Numbered from the stretch's first letter, positions 32,149 to 41,321 are shown. The stretch is DNA of 64,000 nt from Brevundimonas sp. PAMC22021 (GCF_019443405.1 NZ_CP080376.1:1674001-1738000), one strand, 5' to 3'. A program made the numbers and translations. The notes: generated by a model not told the origin, from the letters alone.

Positions 32149-32775
32149 CTAGGTCGTGGGTCTAAGCTTATCAGCGCCACGCCGCCATTCATCATAGGAC
32201 TTGTACGACCCCATCTCCGTGCGTCGTACTTGGTTCACGAATATGCTGGGGCTGCCGCTTAGGTTTGCGAAGTCTATCTTGGGATAAATCTCTAGATACT
32301 CTTCGCCTGTGAAGTCGAGTTCGCCCGTTGGAGGGATCAGCGGAAGGATCGCGACGTTGCCGTTATGGCCGTCGAAAAAACCGAGCTCCCACGGCATCCA
32401 CCTCGACCGCCTCGAATGTCGGGAAAAGAGATAGAAGCAGGCGTCGCACTTCCTCATACGATGCCGCAACCTCTCTGCCGTAGCGCCGGTGACTGCGTTT
32501 CGGTCAAGGTTCGGATCGCTGATCCAGTCCACGTAGACGGTCTTTCCGGCCTCCTCCAGGATCCGCTTCACCCCCATGACGAGACTAGCGTCCCGAACGG
32601 AATGGGAGAGGAAAATGTCGAAGCGATCTGTCAGGGCGCTCAGCGCGGAGTCGAGAGCGAGCGCGAACGCCAGCACATGAGCGGGCTCGTCCTCTGCTAC
32701 GCCAGCGCGAGCGCGGGCTTGAGCTTCAGTTAGATACATACGGTCAAGCTGAAGCGTAGACCCGCCCGTGTCCAA
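32149..32775 (-). CDS. Third TIR-domain protein, convergent with the Thoeris genes
   Basis: 208 aa (an internal ATG at 32739 would give 196). The TIR core is FDIFLSHSVRDASLVMGVKR, GKTVYVDWISDPNLDRNAVT, CDACFYLFSRHSRRSRWMPW and ELGFFDGHNGNVAILPLIPP, with Glu in WELG. It resembles the second TIR protein more than ThsB. It is encoded on the opposite strand, ending directly against the stop of the 31594 gene. Different Thoeris systems carry one or more ThsB proteins, so it could be a further sensor, with its own promoter near 32,800-32,960. Confidence 0.78.
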   Translation of the reverse strand: MDTGGSTLQLDRMYLTEAQARARAGVAEDEPAHVLAFALALDSALSALTDRFDIFLSHSVRDASLVMGVKRILEEAGKTVYVDWISDPNLDRNAVTGATAERLRHRMRKCDACFYLFSRHSRRSRWMPWELGFFDGHNGNVAILPLIPPTGELDFTGEEYLEIYPKIDFANLSGSPSIFVNQVRRTEMGSYKSYDEWRRGADKLRPTT

Positions 32776-33047
32776 TTGGAGATTGAGTAGGCATCGGAAG
32801 TCCGGGGTTCAGCAACTCGAAGCGGTTTGACGCCCTGCTCCCCGAAGCGCGATCTTGTTTTTGAAGGACCTGCCGCCGGGAGGCCGACAATGCAGCGGCC
32901 TTCATTGCGCTGGGTACTGCGGAGAGCGCCACAAGCGAACCAAGAGCGACGGCTCTATAGCGGATGTCAAATCCGGATCTGCGTGAGCGACACTTCCAAT
33001 CCCTTCCAGCCATATTCTCTTTAGCAACGGCAGGTCATAACTTCCGC

Positions 33048-33899
33048 ATGGCCTTGCCTTGGGACTTCAGCTCGGACCACTGTCCGGTCGTATACCACTA
33101 CACCTCGATCGAGGCGGCGCGGGCGATCGTTGAAAACCGGACCTTTCGGCTCTCCGAGTATACCGCGCTGAACGACGCTTCGGAGTTTTCGTATGCTCGT
33201 GATCGACTGATCGGCCTTATGCGGGATCGACAGGTCTACACGGACCTCACGACCCGCATTTTCGTCGTGTCGGAGCTTGAGGGGCTGACCGCAAACACCG
33301 GCCTCATGATCGGGTCATTGACTCCTCGGCGCGACGATCTGGGGCAGTGGCGAAGCTACGCGGGCGATGGTGGCGGGTGCGTTCTGGGCTTGGACGCACG
33401 GCATCTCGAACACGACGCCGGCGTCGCGATCCGGACCGTGGTTTACGACGAAGCCTTGGTCGACCGAATGCTCTGTCTCGGCTTGGGCGTCGTCCAGCAA
33501 CAGCTAGAGGATGATCCTGACGATCACCCGACGCTTTCGGACTATGCGCGGCGCCTGTGCGTCGACCTCTTTTCGATGAAACACCCTGGCTTCGCGGACG
33601 AGCGCGAAGTGCGGATATCGCGGATGCTAGTTCGCAATGGCGACGGCGCACTCGAGGACGTTGGTGGAAATCGGACGGGCGGAGAAAAGACACCTGCGCT
33701 TCCAGTGGGTCTTCGCGCCGGCCGTTTCGGGCCGACGCGATATGTGGATGTGCCCCTCGCCCGCCAGGATGGTTCGTCGGCGATAGTCAGCGTCGGCATG
33801 GGCCCGACCATGTCTGCGGACGCCGCCCCTGAGGCCAGCGACTTCTTCCAGTCTCACGGGCTCGAAATCTGGCGCTCCTCGCTCCCATACCGGGCTTGA
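33048..33899 (+). CDS. DUF2971-family protein
   Basis: 283 aa from the ATG at 33048 (an upstream ATG at 32964 gives 311 aa). VVYHYTSIEAARAIVENRTF, RLSEYTALNDASEFSYARD, then SLTPRRDDLGQWRSYAGDGG and GFADEREVRISRM, are the standard DUF2971 blocks. The family has no firm biochemical role but is recurrent in defence islands. It stands alone between the Thoeris TIR gene and the CBASS operon, so membership in either is uncertain. Confidence 0.78.
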   Translation: MALPWDFSSDHCPVVYHYTSIEAARAIVENRTFRLSEYTALNDASEFSYARDRLIGLMRDRQVYTDLTTRIFVVSELEGLTANTGLMIGSLTPRRDDLGQWRSYAGDGGGCVLGLDARHLEHDAGVAIRTVVYDEALVDRMLCLGLGVVQQQLEDDPDDHPTLSDYARRLCVDLFSMKHPGFADEREVRISRMLVRNGDGALEDVGGNRTGGEKTPALPVGLRAGRFGPTRYVDVPLARQDGSSAIVSVGMGPTMSADAAPEASDFFQSHGLEIWRSSLPYRA

Positions 33900-33971
33900 T
33901 ATTCAGAAAGCCGCTTCTGCTGGGCCGAAAGGCCCGTTCTGGTGACGGCCCGACCCCGCGATGGCGACCTG

Positions 33972-34691
33972 CTAGCGCTTTATCAAGCCGAATGTCAGAG
34001 GCGTCCAAAAGTCGGCGCGGATCCGAGTGAGACGCAGGACACCTGCGGTATTCAGGCCCCGACTCCAAGCCCGGTTAGTCCAAGTCGGCCCGGCCATAGC
34101 CAGACCTCCACTTGCCTGTGAGCGCAAGGACAGGGTTGCGGCTCCGTCGAAACAGCCGACATCGCCGGCCTTGGGGTTCAACACCCGCCCCTCGAAGACA
34201 TAGCTGAGGACGGCGTCCCCGGCTTCGTTCGCCGGCCTTAGTTCAACGGCCTTCAGGGTTGATATCTGATAGCGATCGTCGGCACTTTCGAGTTCGAGAT
34301 AAATCCGGGCGAAGGTGGTCCGGATTTTCACCGACACGGGAACCTCGACCAAGTCCGGCAAGGGCCTAGCCAAGTCATCCACGTCGAGAGCGGGTGCGCC
34401 AGCCTGTTTGGCCGCCTCCTTAAGCCGCTCGACGACGGACCAATTCGAGGCGACCACGCCCGACCACTCCCCGTCAAGCTGCGGAGCCTTGCGTTGAAAA
34501 TAGGGGACAAGCCACAGCAGCCGCCAGATCGGCGTCGCGACGAAAACCGTCACTAAAAGCGAGGTCAGGCTCATACCGCTTTGCAATGACGGGAGGATTT
34601 CGCTTCCGACCAACAAGCGCGCGCCAATGATCGCGACGCAGATCGCCAAAGCTGCCGTGAGCCAAGCCTTCCAACCCAGAACGGAATGCAT
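33972..34691 (-). CDS. cap15: Cap15-like CBASS effector (two membrane helices plus beta-barrel)
   Basis: 239 aa. Two N-terminal membrane helices at about 8-27 (AWLTAALAICVAIIGARLLV) and 41-63 (LTSLLVTVFVATPIWRLLW). Then LDGEWSGVVASN starts a beta-rich domain with VSVKIRTTFARIYLELESAD, AVLSYVFEGRVLN and FDGAATLSLR. This is the two-helix beta-barrel layout of Cap15/S-2TM-beta effectors, which oligomerise and disrupt the inner membrane once they bind a cyclic nucleotide. It is divergent from the CD-NTase gene, whose enzyme would supply the signal. Confidence 0.72.
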   Translation of the reverse strand: MHSVLGWKAWLTAALAICVAIIGARLLVGSEILPSLQSGMSLTSLLVTVFVATPIWRLLWLVPYFQRKAPQLDGEWSGVVASNWSVVERLKEAAKQAGAPALDVDDLARPLPDLVEVPVSVKIRTTFARIYLELESADDRYQISTLKAVELRPANEAGDAVLSYVFEGRVLNPKAGDVGCFDGAATLSLRSQASGGLAMAGPTWTNRAWSRGLNTAGVLRLTRIRADFWTPLTFGLIKR

Positions 34692-34717
34692 TTCGCCCCC
34701 TTGCGGTCACAATCTTT

Positions 34718-34735
34718 AACCCTAGATGTAGGGTT
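34718..34735. promoter_or_regulatory. Inverted repeat in the divergent cap15/CD-NTase promoter
   Basis: AACCCTA (34718-34724) and TAGGGTT (34729-34735) are exact reverse complements separated by GATG. The site sits between the divergent starts at 34691 and 34758, where it could act on both promoters. No dedicated regulator gene was found beside the operon, so the binding protein is unknown. Confidence 0.45.
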
Positions 34736-34757
34736 CGGGCGCGCTCAGGACAACAAC

Positions 34758-35954
34758 ATGCGGTATAATGCACATCGGCTTCTTCATCAGGCGGCGAATC
34801 AACCGTGCCTGAGATGCGAACTGGTTATCACCGACGCGCAGAAGCACAAACTCCAGACCGCACAGAAGCTGGTCCGCAACGCGCTTCGTGCAGGGCTGCG
34901 GGTGGCCGGTGCCTATCTGACCCAGGACGAGGTCCCTCTGGTCAAGGCGCACGGGGTTCCGGACCCCGCCGCCCTGTCCTTTACCCCGAAGTTCCGCACC
35001 CAAGGATCTTGGGCGTACGGCACGCTGAATCAGCCCGCGAAGGCCTGTCAGCAACTCGACCTCGATGACGGCATGTATGTCCCCATGTCGATCGTCGGGC
35101 TCAACCCGGCCGTGGCCTCGAACACGCTGTTCGCGATCGTCGAACGCATCCTGGGCGCCCTCTGCGACGCCCAAGGCTGGACCCTCGACACAAGCAAAAG
35201 CATCTGCGTCCGGGTCGTGATTGATGCGGAAGCGCACCTCGACCTCAACATCTACGCCATCCCTGACGTGAAGATGGCCCTACTTGAAAAAGCCTTTCAT
35301 GCGGCGGCCAATCGCGCAATGGACGGCTCCGCGTTCTCGTCCCCGCCGCCCGAAATCCGGCTCGATCCGAGCGAGATCTATGTCGCCCACCGGACTACAG
35401 GCTGGGAGCAGTCGGACCCGCTGGAACTCGAGGACTGGTTCGTCAATGCGGCGGCGCGTCATGCCAGCTGGACCGACCTAAAGCGGCTTACTCGCTATCT
35501 CAAGGCGTGGCGGGACTACCACTGGGACAGCTGTCGTTTGAGCTCTCTGGTCCTGATGGTCTGCGCTGTTGAAGCCTTGGACGAAGCCAATACCCCGCCC
35601 CAGCCTGGGCGGGACGACGACGGGCTGCTGGTGGTGGCCCGCGCCCTGTCCGCCAAGATCGCGGGCGTGGTGTGGAACCCGGTGGTTGACGACAAGGCCC
35701 TGAACGACAACTGGACCACAACCGAGCAGAACCAGTTCGAACTCAAAGCGCGCGCCCTCGCCAGTGAATTGGACGGTGCTCTCAACAACGAGACCAGCAT
35801 CTTCAATGTCGTCGAGCGCTTCCGCAGGCTCTTCGGTCATCGGGTGCCGGACAACGCCGCTCTTGTGTCGCCCATCGCATCCGCAAGCCAGGTGCGCTCC
35901 ACCGTTGCAGCGCAAAGCCCATCGCCCCGGGTGGGGTCCCAGACCTCCGGGTGA
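34758..35954 (+). CDS. CBASS CD-NTase (DncV/cGAS-like nucleotidyltransferase)
   Basis: 398 aa from the ATG at 34758. The catalytic site is GSWAYGTLNQPAKACQQLDL followed by DDGMYVPMSI, matching the G-S motif and the D-x-D-D-G-x-Y-x-P-M block of DncV-like (clade A) enzymes. The next landmark is KSICVRVVIDAEAHLDLNIY, with the third metal-binding aspartate. It makes a cyclic oligonucleotide upon infection. The product cannot be read from sequence; cGAMP-type is a reasonable guess by similarity to DncV. Its stop overlaps the cap2 GTG. Confidence 0.88.
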   Translation: MRYNAHRLLHQAANQPCLRCELVITDAQKHKLQTAQKLVRNALRAGLRVAGAYLTQDEVPLVKAHGVPDPAALSFTPKFRTQGSWAYGTLNQPAKACQQLDLDDGMYVPMSIVGLNPAVASNTLFAIVERILGALCDAQGWTLDTSKSICVRVVIDAEAHLDLNIYAIPDVKMALLEKAFHAAANRAMDGSAFSSPPPEIRLDPSEIYVAHRTTGWEQSDPLELEDWFVNAAARHASWTDLKRLTRYLKAWRDYHWDSCRLSSLVLMVCAVEALDEANTPPQPGRDDDGLLVVARALSAKIAGVVWNPVVDDKALNDNWTTTEQNQFELKARALASELDGALNNETSIFNVVERFRRLFGHRVPDNAALVSPIASASQVRSTVAAQSPSPRVGSQTSG

Positions 35955-37621
35955 CGCCTCTGGAGACCCGCGCTTGGGCGGCCCTCGACGCCGCCCTCAA
36001 GGCGCGAGGGTTCGCCTATGTGCAAAGCCGACGCGGGATCACCCGCTATCGCGGCGACCTCCGGTCGGGGAGGACCACCATCGCGGTCGCGGTCTGCGTG
36101 ACTGATCCGGTGATGACGACGCCACCGAAGATCTATGTCGAAGACCTCGCGATCCGCAGGCGCCTTTTGGCCCACCTGAACGCCGATGACAGCCTCTGCT
36201 TCGCCGAGAAAGAGGTCGAGGAATATGATCCCTACAATGCCGGAGGGGCCATCCTTAGGGTGCTCGAGTCCGCCAAAGAGACGCTCGACCAAGTGCTCCA
36301 CGCTTCCACGCTCGCCGACCGCCAAAGGGAGTTCGTCTCCTACTGGAACCCTGACACCTATCTCTATACGGACCTCCCCGCAGGGTTCTCCGGTCGCGCG
36401 CGCTGCTGCACCTGGAACAGGGTCGGCGGGCGAGACAGTTTGGTGATCACGACACCAGAACGGGTTAGCCGATGGAGCCGGGACAAGCCTGACGATGTAC
36501 GGCAGGCATATGTGCTGCGCGGCAACCGCCCTTTCGACATTCGGCGAGGCGGAGGGCCGGGCAAAACCCTCGCCACGCTAAAGACTTGGATCGCGCATTT
36601 CGTCGATGAGCCGGACGCCATCGCCCACGCATTTGCGCCTGCCTTGGTGGACAAGGGGCACATCATCCTTGCGGCCGAGAACGGGGTCGTCGCCGCGTCA
36701 TTCAAATGGCCCGAGTTCGCCAGGATCGCCTATGCGAAAGCGCCCCAGAATCGTCGCGCCCGATCCATATCTCACGGAGAGAACGAGATGACCCTCGATC
36801 GTGGCCTTGCCGACAGCGTCGCTCTCCCGGACTTGGTCAACGGCCGGCTCAGCGCGCCTTCTCCCCTTATCGGAAAGGCCGTCGCAGTCGTGGGCGCGGG
36901 CGCAATTGGTTCCCGAGTCTGCCTAGAGCTGGCGAGGTCCGGCGCCGGTCAATCTCAGCGCCCCATGTTGATCATCGACGGCGATCAGTTCTCGACCGCC
37001 AATTTTGGCCGCCATGTCCTGCCGGTTTCCGCGGTTCGCCTCGCCAAGGCCGGCGCTCTCGCCGCCGAAGTTCGACGGCTCCATCCCGACCTGACGGTGG
37101 AGGGCGTGGCCACCGACGTGTTCGGGGTCACAGCCCGACTCCAAGACTACGACCTCGTCATCGACGCGACTGGCTCAACACCTGTGGGCCTTCGTCTCAA
37201 CGATTTGGCCGTAACGACCCGCCGCCTAGGCAAGCCCTTCCCCCCGGTGATCCACGCCGCCATCCACGGCAATGGTCTGGCGGCCCAGACCGTGCTGGTC
37301 ACCCGCTCAGCCCATGCCTGTCTAAAGTGCTTGCGGCCTAACCACGGCGAACTCAAAGCCAATCCCCTCAAACCCGGCGTGACCACGGCGGTCGAGAGCG
37401 GCACCTGCGGCGATGGCGCTCATATCAACTATGCAGCCCCGGCGCCGATGCTCGCTGCCACCCTTGTCGTTCAAGCCGCCCTTGAATGGGCGGCGGCACC
37501 CGACATGCCAGGTCCTCGCGTCCGCACTCGGGTGCTGGATCTCGAGCATACGGCTCCTCCGAAGGACCGAAACTGGCCCATCGAGCCGCTTTGTCCGGCC
37601 TGCCAAGGCCCGGTGACTTGA
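35951..37621 (+). CDS. cap2: Cap2, E1-E2 fusion conjugating enzyme of type II CBASS
   Basis: 556 aa from a GTG at 35951. The N-terminal E2-like region has HLNADDSLCFAEKEVEEYDP, with the catalytic cysteine in SLCF. The C-terminal E1/ThiF domain has VAVVGAGAIGSRVCLELARS, IIDGDQFSTANFGRHVLPVS and DLVIDATGSTPVG, then the Cys-bearing ESGTCGDGAHINYA; two CxxC pairs (CLKC and CPAC) can bind zinc. Cap2 conjugates the C-terminus of the CD-NTase to targets and primes it for signalling. The Cap3 gene overlaps its 3' end. Confidence 0.9.
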   Translation: MTPLETRAWAALDAALKARGFAYVQSRRGITRYRGDLRSGRTTIAVAVCVTDPVMTTPPKIYVEDLAIRRRLLAHLNADDSLCFAEKEVEEYDPYNAGGAILRVLESAKETLDQVLHASTLADRQREFVSYWNPDTYLYTDLPAGFSGRARCCTWNRVGGRDSLVITTPERVSRWSRDKPDDVRQAYVLRGNRPFDIRRGGGPGKTLATLKTWIAHFVDEPDAIAHAFAPALVDKGHIILAAENGVVAASFKWPEFARIAYAKAPQNRRARSISHGENEMTLDRGLADSVALPDLVNGRLSAPSPLIGKAVAVVGAGAIGSRVCLELARSGAGQSQRPMLIIDGDQFSTANFGRHVLPVSAVRLAKAGALAAEVRRLHPDLTVEGVATDVFGVTARLQDYDLVIDATGSTPVGLRLNDLAVTTRRLGKPFPPVIHAAIHGNGLAAQTVLVTRSAHACLKCLRPNHGELKANPLKPGVTTAVESGTCGDGAHINYAAPAPMLAATLVVQAALEWAAAPDMPGPRVRTRVLDLEHTAPPKDRNWPIEPLCPACQGPVT

Positions 37622-38130
37622 GTTTCGGCCCCCGCAACGTCCTTGTCGAACACATGGTGTTGAGCCGCATCAAGGCCATCGCAGAAGCCGCAGCCTTTCG
37701 ACACGAGGTCGGTGGGATTCTGTTGGGGAGCTATCGTGGCCGCGATCTTCATGTCATCGACGCTTCCGCTCCTCAGAACAGCGACCGTTGGTCCCCGACA
37801 CGGTTCTGGCGATCTCCAGCCGGTCACCAGGCCTTTGCGGATGCAGCATGGAGACGGTCTGGCGGTCTGGTAACCCATATTGGCGAATGGCATTCCCACC
37901 CGGAACTCCGCCCGACCCCCTCGGTGATCGACCGGGCGTCCTGGCTCAAGTCGCGACGTGAGCAGCGACGCCCGCTCGCCTTCCTCATTGTCGGGACCGC
38001 CGATGTCTGCGTCTGCGCCGACGCGGAGCTCGGAACGATCCGGGCGCTTGTCCCCATCGACCAAGACGAAATGGGCGTTCTGTTTGGGCATCCCCTGAGC
38101 GATCCATCGCGACCTGTGACCGTAAGCTAA
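37618..38130 (+). CDS. cap3: Cap3, JAMM/Mov34 isopeptidase of type II CBASS
   Basis: 170 aa from a TTG at 37618 that overlaps the cap2 stop as TTGA; this start fits the family length, whereas upstream ATGs would lie deep in cap2. The JAMM site is visible: EVGGILLGSYRGRDL, then HIGEWHSHPELRPTPSVIDR (the conserved Glu, HSHP, Ser and Asp zinc ligands). Cap3 removes the CD-NTase conjugates made by Cap2 and so resets or limits the system. The next gene starts on its stop codon. Confidence 0.9.
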   Translation: MSFGPRNVLVEHMVLSRIKAIAEAAAFRHEVGGILLGSYRGRDLHVIDASAPQNSDRWSPTRFWRSPAGHQAFADAAWRRSGGLVTHIGEWHSHPELRPTPSVIDRASWLKSRREQRRPLAFLIVGTADVCVCADAELGTIRALVPIDQDEMGVLFGHPLSDPSRPVTVS

Positions 38131-38783
38131 TGACGAAGGCACGTCTCGATGTTCCCGAAGACTGGATTTCCCGGACGCTGGATCACGCGGTCCAGCGCTA
38201 TGCGAACCGGACGGGTGAACTATTCTATTTCAGCATGAAGGGTCACCACGAGGCGGTCCGTCACGCTTACGAGGACCTCGGTGGCGAAGGTCAGTGGTGG
38301 ATCCCCACCCTCAGCAACAATCTGCTCAAGGCCATCGCCCTGACGTTGAACGGCCAGTGGCAGAACGACGTGGTGGAATGGTTGTGCGAAACCCAGGCCT
38401 TCGGATCATCAGGTGCCACGGACTTCTCCAAATTCAGGAAAAGCGCGTCGCCGGAAGCGGTCAACAAGCACGTCCGCCGCCTACGGGGATGCGGCCTCTC
38501 GACATTCCCGGAATACGCCACGCTCCGGGAACTGCACCTCGTCGCTAATGCGGTGAGGCACGGTCCGGGACGTTCCCTGACCGAACTTTGGGAAGCCCAT
38601 CCGGAACTGTGGGCACCCGATAGCGAGATCATCCGACTGCGCCCTTGGTACATGCCCGCGAAAGAGCCCTTGTCTCAGTTCATCGTCAGCGAGGCTGACA
38701 TGAACCGATACAACGATGCGGTTTGCACCTTCTGGAACCGGGTCGCTGAGGCAGCCCTCACGGAGGGTGAAGGATCAGACTGA
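38130..38783 (+). CDS. Unrecognised fifth gene of the CBASS operon
   Basis: 217 aa. The ATG shares one base with the cap3 stop (TAATG), so it belongs to the operon by coupling. It is soluble and mostly helical: WWIPTLSNNLLKAIALTLNG, EYATLRELHLVANAVRHGPG, RSLTELWEAHP and EADMNRYNDAVCTFWNRVAE. The block L-x-x-N-A-V-R-H-G is reminiscent of HEPN-like helical domains, but the family is not clear to me. It could be an accessory or second effector. No catalytic motif is certain. Confidence 0.75.
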   Translation: MTKARLDVPEDWISRTLDHAVQRYANRTGELFYFSMKGHHEAVRHAYEDLGGEGQWWIPTLSNNLLKAIALTLNGQWQNDVVEWLCETQAFGSSGATDFSKFRKSASPEAVNKHVRRLRGCGLSTFPEYATLRELHLVANAVRHGPGRSLTELWEAHPELWAPDSEIIRLRPWYMPAKEPLSQFIVSEADMNRYNDAVCTFWNRVAEAALTEGEGSD

Positions 38784-38919
38784 CCTGCGTCAGCGGTCAA
38801 AATTAACAGAGTCCGCACCCCAAGATCTCGATACTCGATTTGCTTAGCTACCCGCTCCCGCAAAGCAGACCAGATCGACGACGGCTCAGAGTCACGAGCC
38901 GCCATCAAGCCATGAAAAA

Positions 38920-38946
38920 GCCGCGCGCCCCCAAAGGGCGCGCGGC
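38920..38946 (-). terminator. Rho-independent terminator of the parB-family gene
   Basis: GCCGCGCGCCC (38920-38930) pairs perfectly with 38936-38946 around CCAAA. Read on the minus strand, the stem is followed at once by TTTTT, the mark of an intrinsic terminator. It lies 28 bp past the stop of the ParB-family gene and also separates it from the convergent CBASS operon. Confidence 0.8.
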
Positions 38947-38974
38947 GAGTTTTCGCTCGATCTGTGCGCTGCGG

Positions 38975-41008
38975 CTATTCGGCCGCGAACGCATAGGCGT
39001 CGTCGTTCGGCGCGGTGCGGGTTTCGTCGTCAGCACCCTCGCCTGCCTCCTGCGCCTCCGCAGGCACACCAGCCTGCGTCCGCAACACCGACGGCAGCCA
39101 GCCCCGACCCTCCACTAGCCGTTCCGCCGCCTCGGCCATGTCGCCCTTTCTGAACCCGGCGATCCGGCCCGCTTCCTCCGGATTGACGGCCTCGGTCACC
39201 GCCTCCAGCACCCGCGCCTTGGCCACCCGCGAGAAGTAACTGGCCGCCGTCGCCGTCCACGTCCCGGCCATGTCGAGCCCTACAGCCGTCGCCAGCGTCT
39301 CGGCCTGCGCCAAGGCGCCGGGCCGCCGGTCGTGCGGATCGCGCACCGCGTAGAGACCGACCCCGGCGCAGCAGGCCATCAGGTCCAACTGCTCCGAAGG
39401 CGGCAGCGCGGCCACCACGCCCCAGAGGTCTTCCGGGCGCTCGGGCAGGCGCGCGCCCCACGCCTCGCACCGGTCGCTGACCCGGCGTCCGGCGGGGCCG
39501 TCCTCCACCCCCGGCGCCAGCCGCTCCAGCCCGGTCGTCGTCAACCGAAGCTGCAACGGCGTCCAGACGCCGTAGCCCGGATAGAAGACCTGCAGGGCGA
39601 ACGCGTGAACCACCGTCGCCAGCGCCGCATTCACATCGGCCTGCACCGCGTCGCGCAGACCCATGGTCTTGTGGGCGGTCAGGTCGATCAGCAGACGATC
39701 CGACAAGGCCGAGGGCGCCTCGTCCTCGGCGGCCTCCGCCTCCGAGCCCGGCGAATTGTCCGCACTCTCGTCCGCCGCCTCTTCCTCCTGCCACGGCGAC
39801 GGCGGATCGGCGGGCACGTCCTCGGCGCGGACCAGTCCGCGCTCGAAGCGGGCGAGGCCGTCGTGACCCAGCGTCACCACGACCCCGGCCCGCGCCCTGG
39901 CCTCGTCGGCATAGGCGAAGTCCGGGCCGAAGGCCTGCAAGGCCTTGTCGATCTCCTCCAGCCGGGCGTCCACCTCGGGGGGGAACATTTCCGCCGCGTC
40001 GGTTTCAGAGACGAGGCGGTCGTATTCCTCGGACAGGGCCGCGATTTCGGCGACGTCCGCGTCCGACCGTTCGACCGCCACCGGATAGACCCGCCCGAAC
40101 GCCGAAACGTCGGGGTAGTCCAGACAGGCCTCGGCCCATTTCCAGCCCTCGCGCTCGCGGGCCTCGTCGGCCAGTCCGGTCAGCTTGTCGCCGACCAGCC
40201 GGTCCAGCAGGACCACATCCTCCAGCCAGCCGCCGCCGTCCTCGGTGAACAGGTCGCGCAGCACCCCGCCCCCCTCGGCCTCGTAGGCCTCCACGCCGAC
40301 GAAGCGGACGCGCCGGTCATCGACGCGGACCTTGGCCTCGGTCATGGCGCGGCGGATGGCGTAGGCCGGGGTGTGCGGCCCGATCTGCTCCAGCACCTGC
40401 CGTTGCCGCTCGCGGTCCTCGCTGACGCAGAAGGCGGTCAGTTGGTCGAGCGCCAGCGTCCCCTCCCGATAGGCCGTCATCAACTCCGGCGCCGCCGACC
40501 CGAGCCGCAGCCGCTGGCGCACCACATGGGCCGACACTCCGAACCGGGCGCCGATCTCTTCGGGTCCGTAGCCCTTCTCGGCGGCGAGCCGCTGGAAGGC
40601 CTCGAACTGGTCGGCGGGGTGCATGGCCTCACGGGTCATGTTTTCGTCGAGGCTGATCTCGTGGGCGTCGTTCTCGGCGTCCACGATGACCCGCACCGGA
40701 TGGGTCCGCTTGATGGCCTTGCGCTTGGCCAGCAGCCGCAGCCCCTGACGGCGCCCTTCGCCGATGGTGACGAGGTAGTTTCCGGTGGGCGCGCCCTCCC
40801 CGTCCCGCTCGATCTCGACCACGGGCGGCTGCAACACCCCCTTGGCCTTGATGGAGGCCGCGAAGGCCTCGATGGTCGCCGGGCTGTGCGGGGTCTTCCT
40901 CGCATTCTTCGGCGAGGCCTTGAGCCGGTTGAGCGGCACGGTGATCTCCGAGCCGTGCTGCGGCGCGGTCGCTTCGGTCGCGGCGGTTTCGATGGATTGA
41001 GCAGTCAT
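38975..41008 (-). CDS. parB: ParB/RepB/Spo0J-family partition-type protein
   Basis: 677 aa from the ATG at 41008, with AAGGAGG upstream. The N-terminal ParB/Srx domain has ITVPLNRLKASPKNARKTP, FAASIKAKGVLQPPVVEIER and VTIGEGRRQGLRLLAKRKAI, followed by the HTH region EKGYGPEEIGARFGVSAHVV. The C-terminal half is long, acidic in the middle, and includes a second helical domain. Long ParB-like proteins of this form are common on alphaproteobacterial plasmids and ICEs without a ParA partner. They may serve in stability or regulation; no parA is in the window. Confidence 0.85.
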   Translation of the reverse strand: MTAQSIETAATEATAPQHGSEITVPLNRLKASPKNARKTPHSPATIEAFAASIKAKGVLQPPVVEIERDGEGAPTGNYLVTIGEGRRQGLRLLAKRKAIKRTHPVRVIVDAENDAHEISLDENMTREAMHPADQFEAFQRLAAEKGYGPEEIGARFGVSAHVVRQRLRLGSAAPELMTAYREGTLALDQLTAFCVSEDRERQRQVLEQIGPHTPAYAIRRAMTEAKVRVDDRRVRFVGVEAYEAEGGGVLRDLFTEDGGGWLEDVVLLDRLVGDKLTGLADEAREREGWKWAEACLDYPDVSAFGRVYPVAVERSDADVAEIAALSEEYDRLVSETDAAEMFPPEVDARLEEIDKALQAFGPDFAYADEARARAGVVVTLGHDGLARFERGLVRAEDVPADPPSPWQEEEAADESADNSPGSEAEAAEDEAPSALSDRLLIDLTAHKTMGLRDAVQADVNAALATVVHAFALQVFYPGYGVWTPLQLRLTTTGLERLAPGVEDGPAGRRVSDRCEAWGARLPERPEDLWGVVAALPPSEQLDLMACCAGVGLYAVRDPHDRRPGALAQAETLATAVGLDMAGTWTATAASYFSRVAKARVLEAVTEAVNPEEAGRIAGFRKGDMAEAAERLVEGRGWLPSVLRTQAGVPAEAQEAGEGADDETRTAPNDDAYAFAAE

Positions 41009-41321
41009 GTCTGCCTCCTTGGGCAAGGGTTGCAGGCACGCGAACTGCGCGCCTGAAACCCTGCCCGTCGGCGAGACCGGGGTAGCAAGGGCCAGGGCGG
41101 ACCGGCCGGAGGGGGATCGCCCGACCTGCACAAGCCTGCCCGTTATTCCGAGGATCGCGCCTTCGCCGGCGCGGAAGGTCGGGGAGACCGGCCGGTCCGG
41201 CGGCGTAGCCGCTTCACCCTGGCCCGCGCGGGGGCGGAGCCCCTAGCGCTTCCGACCGATGACGATCCGATCGCCCTTGCGCGGAATCACGCAGTGAACA
41301 TACTGGGAACACGGAGAGGAC
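41009..41321. other. Intergenic region upstream of parB and the CoiA-like gene
   Basis: 313 bp, GC-rich, between two divergent genes. It should carry the parB promoter (minus) and that of the 41322 gene (plus), with GGAGAGGAC before the latter ATG. No repeats strong enough to call a parS site were seen by eye. Confidence 0.4.
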
